In this document: piece after piece, positions 56,294 through 64,000 of the stretch
How positions within the stretch are numbered: position 1 is the first letter of the stretch
How the letters are laid out: every line of letters begins with the position of its first letter
Assembly (NCBI GenBank): GCA_964441235.1
Contig: CAYTUQ010000011.1
Coordinates: forward strand, 11,191 to 75,190
Reading direction: 5' to 3'
DNA length: 64,000 nt
Source: BS750m-G69 sp964441235
Lineage (GTDB): Bacteria > Fidelibacterota > UBA2242
Notes under the pieces: model-generated
Seen by the model: only the letters and a program-made list of their open reading frames with translations
The model's database searches: none
What the model was told of the DNA's origin: nothing
Position numbers and translations under genes: made by a program

Positions 56294-59218
56294 ATGAAGA
56301 AATTACTATTTTGTTTGTTTCTAACAGTAATATTGTTAGCTGGTAATCTGTTTGCTGATAATGGGATTATCAGAGGAAGAGTTGTGGATTCTGAAACCAG
56401 GGATGCTTTGCCTGCGGCGAATGTGGCGATAAAAGGAACTAGCATGGGTGCTGCATCTGATTTGCGCGGATATTATATAATTAAAAATATACCACCTGGT
56501 GAATATATTTTAGAAGTATCCTATATTGGCTATACTCCAAAGCAATCGACGGTAAAAGTGGAACCCGGGAAGACGGTTATTAAAGATGTTAAACTTGAGT
56601 TTGTTGTTATTAAAGGTGAATTAGTTGTGGTTACTGCTCAGGCATCAGGACAATTATCTGCAATTAACCAACAGCTTTCTTCAAATACCATCTCCAATAT
56701 TGTTTCTAAGAGCCGTATTCAGGAGCTGCCGGACGTGAACGCTGCTGAGTCAATCGGTCGTCTGCCGGGCGTCTCCATCGAGCGATCAGGCGGTGAAGCC
56801 AACAAGGTGTCCATTCGCGGCCTCTCCCCGAAGTACAACATCGTCACTGTCAATGGAGTACGCGTTCCCTCGACGGGTGGGGACGACCGGAGCGTTGATC
56901 TTTCGCTCATCTCATCCAACATGCTCGACGGTATCGAGGTGAAGAAAGCGATTACACCGGACATGGATGCCGATGCCATCGGTGGTACGGTGGACCTGAG
57001 GCTGAGAGAAGCTCCAGACAATCTGGTAGTTAACGCCACGTCGCAGTGGGGGTACAATCAGCTCCAGAACCACTACGGCAACTATAATTTCATCGGAAAC
57101 TTGAGCAATCGGTTCTATGACGGCCGCCTCGGCGTCATTGCCAGCTTCAACGCCGACAATTATGACCGCAGTGCCGACAAGTTCTCCGGCGACTATCGGC
57201 AGCAAACGGCGGTGACGGGTGAAACGGAAATTGTGGCCGAAGAGATCAGCATGAGAGAAGAGAACGTGACCCGAGGGCGAGCCGGTGGGAGCCTCTTGTT
57301 CGATTATCGCTTGCCATATGGAAAAATCACCGCTAATTCGTTCTACAACCAGCTTCACTGGGATGGGCTGTACCGCATCAACCGGATGAACGTTAATGAC
57401 AACCGTCACTATTACGACTTAGAGGACCGTGGCGGCATGACGTCCATCTTCACGGGAGCCGTAGGCGTGGAGCAGGATTTCGACTGGCTCCATTATGATG
57501 TCAGCGTGGCGAGGACGGCTTCGCGTACGGAAGATCCCGACGACCGTGTCTGGAATTTCGTGCAGGAGGCCGTCGCCTTCGATGGAACGGTCTATCCGTA
57601 TACGCACCCGAACGAAATCCCGGCGATGGCAACCAACGATTCGAACTTAACCGGACTGGCGAACGTTTGGGTCTATGATACGAAACGTGAGGAAAACCAG
57701 ACGACTGTACAGCTGAACGTCAAGATGCCGTTCCGTTTGGGCAGTCTGGTAAACGGATACATAAAGACGGGTGGGAAATTTCGGTGGCTGGATCGGATGA
57801 ATGACGTAGAGCAGGTAGGTCGCAACGGACTCCATTACGGCAATAACCAAGGCCCGAACGAGATTCTTGTAGCCCTTGATAAAGGGGCCCCCCATTGGGA
57901 CGTTGAAGCGATTGTTGATGAATATGGGCTCTTACCTATATGGGTCTTCGCCAGTGACTATACCCGCTCCGACTTCCTGGACGGCGAATACCCGCTTGGA
58001 TTCGTGGTTGACAAATCGATGATGGATAGCGTTACGCAGATTCTGAGCGAAAGTCCGGATATATTTAAGAATATGTCGATAGGGTCCCGAGAAAGCGATT
58101 ACGACGGTATAGAGCGCTACCAGGCTGGCTACATGATGGTCGAATTCAACCTGGGCAAGTATATTACGTTTTTGCCCGGCATCCGCTGGGAAGGAGATTA
58201 CTCCAGGTACCATGGTCAGAGGTTCAGAGAGGTCACGAAAAACAACATCCAACAACCACCTACCGACCTTGATTCCCTTACAAACGTGCGCGAACACTCG
58301 TTCTGGCTGCCTATGGTTCATCTACGTGTGCAGCCGACCGACTGGCTGAAAATCCGCCTGGCACGAACGGAGACGCTGACACGACCTGACTTCATCCAGT
58401 ATGCACCGATCACATCGATCAACTCGTACCAAAGCTACGTCCGCGCCGCTAACGCAGAGCTAAGGCCGGCTCACTCCACGAACTACGACGCTGCCTTTTC
58501 GGTCTATCAGAGCTATGTCGGCCTGTTTACCCTTGCCGGCTTCTATAAAAGCATCGAAGACCTGATCTTCCAGACCAACTACTGGCTCCGGCCAGGATTA
58601 GACGTCCTTCCCGGTTTGAACATCCCGGCACGTTGGATTGAGTCTAGCCCTGACGCTGATGTCTACATCAACAACCCCTACAAAGCCACATACAAAGGCA
58701 TCGAACTCGACTGGCAAACGCATTTCTGGTATTTACCTTCGATCTTTCAAGGATTGATACTGAACGTGAACTACACCCGAATCTTCTCAGAAACAAAAAA
58801 ACAGCAGTTTTGGTTAGGAAAAGGTGACTTAATCCCGGGCAGTTGGCCGCCTGTACGCGAAACCATCGTTATAGACAGCTCGAGGACAACTCGTATGCCG
58901 GATCAGCCTGCTTATATCGCCAACATTACCCTCGGCTATGACTACAAAGGATTCTCGGCTCGCCTGTCCTACCTGTATCAGGACGATAAGGTGACCTTTA
59001 TAGATAGAAAACCGGTACTGGACAACTTCTCAGGCGACTACGAACGCTGGGACCTTACACTCCAGCAGAAGTTTGGTAAGAGCTTTCAGATCTTCGCCAA
59101 CTTCAGTAACCTGAACAACAGGGCAGACCGGAACTATCGGGGAGATGCATTGGTCAACCCGACCTACATCGAGTACTATGGCTTTACCATGGATGTAGGC
59201 GCTCGATATAAATTCTAA
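56294..59218 (+). CDS. TonB-dependent receptor of the mannan locus, composition-chimeric
   Basis: A 974-aa outer-membrane receptor: signal peptide ending LFAD, carboxypeptidase-regulatory-like domain (GIIRGRVVDSETRDALPAAN), plug (LPDVNAAESIGRLPGVSIER, then SGGEANKVSIRGLSP), and a barrel ending MDVGARYKF. The plug type is that of large sugar receptors (TonB receptors of the IroE/maltodextrin kind rather than SusC, with no SusD beside it). The first 420 bases are AT-rich like the neighbours, then composition jumps near 56720 to GC-rich and stays so to the end. Probably takes in manno-oligosaccharides. Confidence 0.92.
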   Translation: MKKLLFCLFLTVILLAGNLFADNGIIRGRVVDSETRDALPAANVAIKGTSMGAASDLRGYYIIKNIPPGEYILEVSYIGYTPKQSTVKVEPGKTVIKDVKLEFVVIKGELVVVTAQASGQLSAINQQLSSNTISNIVSKSRIQELPDVNAAESIGRLPGVSIERSGGEANKVSIRGLSPKYNIVTVNGVRVPSTGGDDRSVDLSLISSNMLDGIEVKKAITPDMDADAIGGTVDLRLREAPDNLVVNATSQWGYNQLQNHYGNYNFIGNLSNRFYDGRLGVIASFNADNYDRSADKFSGDYRQQTAVTGETEIVAEEISMREENVTRGRAGGSLLFDYRLPYGKITANSFYNQLHWDGLYRINRMNVNDNRHYYDLEDRGGMTSIFTGAVGVEQDFDWLHYDVSVARTASRTEDPDDRVWNFVQEAVAFDGTVYPYTHPNEIPAMATNDSNLTGLANVWVYDTKREENQTTVQLNVKMPFRLGSLVNGYIKTGGKFRWLDRMNDVEQVGRNGLHYGNNQGPNEILVALDKGAPHWDVEAIVDEYGLLPIWVFASDYTRSDFLDGEYPLGFVVDKSMMDSVTQILSESPDIFKNMSIGSRESDYDGIERYQAGYMMVEFNLGKYITFLPGIRWEGDYSRYHGQRFREVTKNNIQQPPTDLDSLTNVREHSFWLPMVHLRVQPTDWLKIRLARTETLTRPDFIQYAPITSINSYQSYVRAANAELRPAHSTNYDAAFSVYQSYVGLFTLAGFYKSIEDLIFQTNYWLRPGLDVLPGLNIPARWIESSPDADVYINNPYKATYKGIELDWQTHFWYLPSIFQGLILNVNYTRIFSETKKQQFWLGKGDLIPGSWPPVRETIVIDSSRTTRMPDQPAYIANITLGYDYKGFSARLSYLYQDDKVTFIDRKPVLDNFSGDYERWDLTLQQKFGKSFQIFANFSNLNNRADRNYRGDALVNPTYIEYYGFTMDVGARYKF

Positions 59219-59315
59219 GAGTCTATCTAAGCATGCAAAATCACTAACAAAGAATAGGAGGACTATGAAGCGAGAGAAATTAACAAAACCACTAACAAAC
59301 GAATGGAGGATGACT

Positions 59316-61922
59316 ATGAAACTTAACTACTGTTTCGTACTATTGGCTCTCATTGTGGGAGTCATCTTCTGGCCGGCGCAGCGGGCCAGTGCACAGGATA
59401 CGCTCGTCGTCGAGTGGTGGGATGGCACAGAGGTAATACCAAATGCACTCCGCGACGCCATTGCCACCGACACAACCTCGACTGGCGAGCACGTAGCGGT
59501 GTCGGAAATCCCAAACCGAGTGTACAAGCTCTACAGGGGCGGGTATTACTGGCTTGAAGACCGTATTGAAAACGATGGATTCCACCTGCGAATCGTGGGT
59601 GAGGAGCCCGGAGCAACGATAATGGAAGCCCCGGCCGTAATCCAGATGGTTGAGGACGCTGACGGTAATGTCGACGGGCGAATAATCACAGGTAAGGCTA
59701 GCGTCACGCTGAAGAACCTCTGGCTCACCGGCAACGATAACGCGGGTGTACAGACGTACTACCAGCCCATCCAGATGGATGCGAGCAATTCGCGTTTCGT
59801 AATCGAGAACTGTGTCTTGACACGTACCAACTTTGCACCCATAGCATTTACTGGCAAGAACAACGACATTTTTTACAAGGACTGTGTATTCCGCAACTTA
59901 ATCGGCCGTCCCAGCACACAGCAGTGGGAAGGGCGCGGTATTTCGATCTGGGCCGATCAAGATACAGTCATTGTCGAGAACTGTACGTTTTTCAATGTCG
60001 GCATGACAGCGTTTCAGCTCGAAGGCGGTGCCGCCAATTACGTCGGGTTCTTCCACAACACGCTTGTGAATATCGGCCGTGGTATAACTTCGGGTAACTG
60101 GTGGCGGGAGGGTTACTTCGCGAACAACCTGGTCGTGAACGGCTTCTGGCACAGTGAGGGAGCCGGTGATCTTGACGACCCGAACCGTGATCCTAGAAAT
60201 ACTACAAACGGCATGTTCACTATCGGCGATTTGCCGTCGATGTATGGTGTCGAAAAAAGTCGCAGGGTCGTCTTTGCCAACGCCAACAGCTGGCGAGACC
60301 CGAGATTTGCGACCTACTATGCAGACTCCCTCCTGGCACAGCCATTTCTTAGCCCTGTTTCGATACTGGACTACATAAATGTGTACGATGCAATGGTGTC
60401 TCCGGACCTGACGTCGCTGGATCCGGGACTGACAACGACTTTTGATAACGCTCAAATTGACTCGATGATTCAGAATATCGAGGATCTCCGCGCAGGTGTC
60501 ACCCCTGCCACGCCGTACGCCTACGAGCTCCCGACGCAACATACCGCCATCAGTTGGCCGCTTCCGGAGAACTTTACCTACACGAACAGCACGCTCCTGA
60601 CAGCCGGCACCGACGAACTACCCCTTGGTGACCTCAATTGGTTCCCAACGCAAAAAGCGACATGGGAAGCGAATAGAGCTGTTTTCATGGACGAAATCAA
60701 GATGTTGGCTGGTGGTATCGTTATACTCGAAATTACCGATGCGACTGAGGCGGAGGATGGCACACTGGCAGGTGATGCTGCCGTAGAGACGGTTTCAGGA
60801 TTCAAGTATTTCGCTATGGAAGGTGGTGGATCAATAAAGTGGGAGTTCGACCTGACAACAGGTGGTGTGTATGGCATGAATGTTTGGTCTAACTTGCGAT
60901 CACAAGGAATGAGAGGTGAACATTTCAAAATCAATGGTGAGACAGTCCGTTGCGTGGTTGGTTGGGGCGAATTGGAATTTAGGTCCTCTACCAATAGTGC
61001 AGACTGGATGCCAAATAGAGGCGTTGGTTTAAATCAGCCCGATACCCTCTGGAGTTGGTATTTTTTCCCAAAAGATTCAATTCATGCAGAAGTTCTAGCC
61101 AATTTTGTCTTCGTTGATGGTACTAACACAATTGAGATAACACCATCTTGGGGATATCAGGATTTTGCCGGTATTGATCTGATAGCTGATGGAGTAACAC
61201 CACCATTGGCAGAAACAGTAACAGGTTCGGATCTTGTGATAGCATTACGTGCAACGGATGCCACATATTCCATAGTAACACCAGTGTGTGAAGATGCAGT
61301 GTGGGTCCCTGAATATTTCAAGTCTGTTGCGATGGGTACAAACGGAACCATAACCTGGAACTTCGATGCGCCGGAAGACGGAGTGTATATGCTTAATATA
61401 TTCTACCAGAACTACATCGGCTCACAAACGGGAGAAATCAAGGTAGATGGAGTAACTGTCATTTCGGATCTTGCCCTCGAGAGCGACGCTGATTCAACCG
61501 GCCTCGACGTTTTGTCTGATACATTCAACATGACCGCAGGTTCGCATGCGATCACCTTGACTGGAAGTAATATAAACGTAGATTATGTTCAGTTGGTTCA
61601 AGAAAAAACCGTTTCTTCGATTAGGCCTGATTCTAACATACCGCAAGGCTACGCTCTGAAGCAGAACTACCCGAACCCGTTCAATCCGACTACGACTATC
61701 AATTATTCTATTAGTAAAAACGAAAACATTAAACTGATTATTTATAACGTTCTAGGACAGGAAGTGAAAACTCTGGTTAATAGAAATCAGCCGGCTGGTT
61801 CATACATGGTAATATGGGATGGAACCAGCGATACTGGATTTCAGGTTTCAACTGGAATCTATTTCTGTAAAATGATTACACCCGAATTCACAAAAACTAA
61901 GAAGATGATGCTTTTGAAATAA
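59316..61922 (+). CDS. Secreted beta-helix protein with two CBM-like domains and sorting tail
   Basis: An 868-aa exported protein. Signal peptide MKLNYCFVLLALIVGVIFWP ends at ASAQ. Residues about 30-400 have right-handed beta-helix traits (IENCVLTRTNFAPIAFTGKN, VENCTFFNVGMTAFQLEGG), as in polysaccharide lyases and DUF5123-like proteins. Two sandwich domains follow (AEDGTLAGDAAVETVSGF; then MLNIFYQNYIGSQTGEIKVD) that look like sugar-binding modules. The end is NYPNPFNPTTTINYSISKNE plus a FlgD-like tail. A second, upstream start at 59265 also has a ribosome site; the signal peptide favours 59316. Likely surface glycan-binding partner of the receptor. Confidence 0.85.
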   Translation: MKLNYCFVLLALIVGVIFWPAQRASAQDTLVVEWWDGTEVIPNALRDAIATDTTSTGEHVAVSEIPNRVYKLYRGGYYWLEDRIENDGFHLRIVGEEPGATIMEAPAVIQMVEDADGNVDGRIITGKASVTLKNLWLTGNDNAGVQTYYQPIQMDASNSRFVIENCVLTRTNFAPIAFTGKNNDIFYKDCVFRNLIGRPSTQQWEGRGISIWADQDTVIVENCTFFNVGMTAFQLEGGAANYVGFFHNTLVNIGRGITSGNWWREGYFANNLVVNGFWHSEGAGDLDDPNRDPRNTTNGMFTIGDLPSMYGVEKSRRVVFANANSWRDPRFATYYADSLLAQPFLSPVSILDYINVYDAMVSPDLTSLDPGLTTTFDNAQIDSMIQNIEDLRAGVTPATPYAYELPTQHTAISWPLPENFTYTNSTLLTAGTDELPLGDLNWFPTQKATWEANRAVFMDEIKMLAGGIVILEITDATEAEDGTLAGDAAVETVSGFKYFAMEGGGSIKWEFDLTTGGVYGMNVWSNLRSQGMRGEHFKINGETVRCVVGWGELEFRSSTNSADWMPNRGVGLNQPDTLWSWYFFPKDSIHAEVLANFVFVDGTNTIEITPSWGYQDFAGIDLIADGVTPPLAETVTGSDLVIALRATDATYSIVTPVCEDAVWVPEYFKSVAMGTNGTITWNFDAPEDGVYMLNIFYQNYIGSQTGEIKVDGVTVISDLALESDADSTGLDVLSDTFNMTAGSHAITLTGSNINVDYVQLVQEKTVSSIRPDSNIPQGYALKQNYPNPFNPTTTINYSISKNENIKLIIYNVLGQEVKTLVNRNQPAGSYMVIWDGTSDTGFQVSTGIYFCKMITPEFTKTKKMMLLK

Positions 61923-61950
61923 GTGTTCTCATTTTGCATTTTGATTCGGG

Positions 61951-61990
61951 AAGGGGTGGTCAATAGATATACGATCACCCCTTCTTTTTG
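61951..61990 (+). terminator. Terminator of the mannan locus
   Basis: AAGGGGTGGTC ... GATCACCCCTT stem, then CTTTTTGTTTT. It is 29 bases past the stop. Confidence 0.8.
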
Positions 61991-62014
61991 TTTTGAACAA
62001 TCTGTTGTACGTCC

Positions 62015-62082
62015 TAACTTGACACAAGTCCAGCCAATTGTTTTTAGAGGTATAATTTCTTAATAGGGGCTTGTGTTAAGTT
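62015..62082. repeat. Inverted repeat related to the hsdS-tail repeats
   Basis: TAACTTGACACAAGTC faces GGCTTGTGTTAAGTTA with three mismatches. The ACTTGAC/GTCAAGT theme recalls the repeats at 2631, 8978 and 11771, but identity is low. Confidence 0.5.
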
Positions 62083-62124
62083 AAAAGACATGACATGCAG
62101 AGAAAACTTTCAAAATGTTATAGA

Positions 62125-62199
62125 TGTAAAGGAGATACGTTTTCAGCTTTAACGCAAGCAGGCGTTGCTCATACAAAAGATTTAGAATACTGGCGCTGA
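62125..62199 (+). pseudogene. GH130 phosphorylase remnant
   Basis: Reads KGDTFSALTQAGVAHTKDLE YWR-stop. It parallels WDTFSAEAQAGIARTKDLIH in the intact gene at 50555 but is diverged, so it comes from a different GH130. About 20 residues are left. Confidence 0.6.
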
Positions 62200-62249
62200 T
62201 TATTTGATATAATGATGTCTTCTCCACTTAACAAAAAAGGAGTATTAGA

Positions 62250-63093
62250 ATGATGCGCTATCATTTGGTTTTATTTGTCTGCTTAATACCCATACTATTA
62301 TGGGCGCAATTAACAGGCTGGGTGGAGGATTTTAATGATAATACGCTCACGGGCTGGGATGTATAAGAAGGCCATGAACGTACATTCAACCTGGCTGAAG
62401 AAGGCAGCGTTCTTAAAATCATCTATACCCGCACATCTGTAAGCGAGGTATGGGATAACTTTAACTATACACCTCCACAGCTAATTTCAGTTAATGGTAA
62501 TCCGTTGATTTATGTGAAAGTAAAATCGGATGTAAATACTCAACTCACTTTCAAACCCATATATGCTAATGGTGCAAACGATTGGCTGCTGGAAAATATT
62601 CCCGGTGATAATAATTGGCACGATGTGCTGTTTAATTTAACTCCTCATGGTGGGACCAATATGGAAATTATCTATATGTACCTGGACGGGGGTTCCACCG
62701 AGCTTTCATCCGGTATGGTTCATTTTGACAATCTTAAGATTGGTGATGCTGTAGTTTTTACCAACATCACGAATCTGGAAGATACAACTTTGCACTCAGG
62801 CTGACAATTCGATTACATATACGCTGAAAAGTCCTGGAACAATAGAGGGCACCAATCCAGATCCGTTTAACTCGGCCTCAACGATTCAATACGATGTGGT
62901 TAAACCAAGCCATGTCACTATTGCCATCTTTAATGCAAATGGCCAACTAATCGAAATCCTGATCGACTCACAACGGGATGCTGCACAATATACGATCTCC
63001 TGGGATGGTTCGGATGTGGCATCAGGTCTTTATTTTTTCCGAATGCAAGCGGATTATTATGAAATTACCAAAAAGTGTTTACTATTGAAATAA
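62250..63093 (+). pseudogene. Broken secreted CBM-like protein with sorting tail
   Basis: Starts MMRYHLVLFVCLIPILLWAQ (signal peptide). It meets TAA at 62364 after LTGWDV, continues in the same frame as EGHERTFNLAEEGSVLKIIY to a stop near 62803, then a frame change leads to NPDPFNSASTIQYDVVKPSH and the FlgD-like tail ending KKCLLLK. One stop plus one frameshift. Intact it would be about 280 aa with one sugar-binding-like domain. Confidence 0.8.
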
Positions 63094-63126
63094 TTTGTTT
63101 ATTTTCCTAAAATAGTGATTTCTTCT

Positions 63127-63942
63127 ATGAGACCATTAATAATATGCACAGCAGGACACATTGATCACGGAAAATCCGCCCTTCTCAAGGCATTAACAGG
63201 CACTGATCCTGACAGACTTGCAGAGGAACAGCGAAGAGGTCTAACTATTGATATTGGTTTTGCATTCCTCAGTGAAAATATAGCCTTTATTGATGTTCCG
63301 GGCCATGAACGATTCATAAAAAATATGGTTACCGGTGCCAGTACAATTGATATGGCGATGCTTGTTATTGCTGCCGATGATGGAGTAATGCCGCAAACAC
63401 GTGAGCATCTTGATATATTACAGTTATTTGGAATCAGATCCGGAATGATTGTTATAACAAAAACCGATCTTGTGTCTGACGATTGGCTTGAACTCGTATT
63501 AGAGGATATAAAAAAGTTTATAAAAGGCACCTTTCTCGAAAAAGCACCGATTTTTACAGTATCTTCTGCCACCGGAAAAGGAATAGAGAAACTAAAAGAA
63601 GGGATATTATCTTTATCTTCAAGATTCCAACGTAAAGAAGCAACCGGGCTATTTCGATTGCCTATTGATAGAGTCTTCACTTTAAAGGGCTATGGTACAA
63701 TCGTCACGGGCTCTGTAATTTCAGGTAAAATTATAGTTGGTGATGAAATAGAAATCCTACCGCTCGGAAAAAAGTCAGAGTTCGTGGGATTCAATCTCAC
63801 AATCGTGCAGTAGACTCAATTATTGCCGGACATCGAGCAGCACTGAATCTCCAGGGAATAGAAAAGCGATCAATAAAAAGAGGTTACTCTGTTTGTACTC
63901 CAGGATATTATCTTCCCACAAATTTATTAACATGTAAATAAT
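63127..63942 (+). pseudogene. selB: Selenocysteine elongation factor SelB, disrupted
   Basis: SelB delivers selenocysteinyl-tRNA to UGA codons. The GTPase domain looks intact (CTAGHIDHGKSALLKALTGT, DVPGHERFI, TKTD) and domain II begins (FTLKGYGTIVTGSVISGKI). At about 63780 the frame breaks: SEFVGFNL replaces the expected VRGIQ. The +1 frame continues with RGIQSHNRAVDSIIAGHRAA up to a stop at 63942, so a base is missing. The C-terminal winged-helix domains are not seen before the window end. Start ATG 63127 is chosen. Confidence 0.75.
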
Positions 63943-64000
63943 AACTGGTTCTTCTGCATTTTAGTTGCACCAGTTTGGTAATTCTTTACCAAAAATAGAC

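Noticed and set aside
56719..58321. Long minus-strand frames in the GC-rich receptor gene
   Set aside because: Composition artefacts opposite a well-defined TonB receptor.
59265..59315. Upstream start of the beta-helix protein
   Set aside because: The 17 extra residues are polar and sit before a clear signal peptide; a second ribosome site serves the later start.

Overview
The window looks like a chromosomal segment of an AT-rich bacterium of the FCB superphylum (Marinimicrobia / Calditrichota / KSB1-like; I cannot fix the phylum). The clues are a short RpoD of 285 aa, secreted proteins ending in a PNPFNP-type FlgD-like/type IX sorting tail, TonB receptors with an N-terminal carboxypeptidase-regulatory-like domain, and intergenic regions full of short palindromes. 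There is no CRISPR array and no rRNA.

Layout. 0-2.5 kb: partial isopropylmalate/isocitrate dehydrogenase-family gene, glycerate kinase, YjbQ. 2.5-12.1 kb: an accessory island bounded by an intact initiator tRNA and a damaged second copy. It carries three copies of the 3' end of a type I restriction specificity gene, a group II intron, a large secreted protein, a GIY-YIG remnant and an overlapping ATPase/TOPRIM gene pair that looks like a defence module. 12.3-19.4 kb: nagB with a DUF4954 gene, a frameshifted secreted-protein gene, a lipoprotein, rpoD, rpsU and a nicotinamidase. 19.4-28.4 kb: a complex I (nuo) operon that lacks nuoB, C, E, F, G and I and has lost many charged or quinone-site residues. 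28.9-43 kb: mixed household genes (cupin epimerase-like, arfB, lipase, glpK, DUF362 plus polyferredoxin, TonB receptor, nitroreductase, permease-USP fusion split by a frameshift).

44.1-61.9 kb is a beta-mannan utilisation locus: LacI regulator, sodium/sugar symporter, two GH5 mannanases, mannobiose 2-epimerase, GH130 mannosylglucose phosphorylase, GH2 beta-mannosidase, TonB receptor and a beta-helix secreted protein. The expected flow is mannan to mannobiose outside or in the periplasm, import, epimerisation to mannosyl-glucose, then phosphorolysis to mannose-1-phosphate and glucose. The inside of the receptor/beta-helix pair is clearly GC-richer than both ends, as if the middle had been exchanged by recombination. 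62-64 kb is decaying DNA: a GH130 remnant, a broken secreted protein and a frameshifted selB.

The two most unusual things are the complex I operon without a redox arm and the tRNA-bounded island with the ATPase/TOPRIM pair. Family assignments and residue comparisons are from memory of the families, not from a search.
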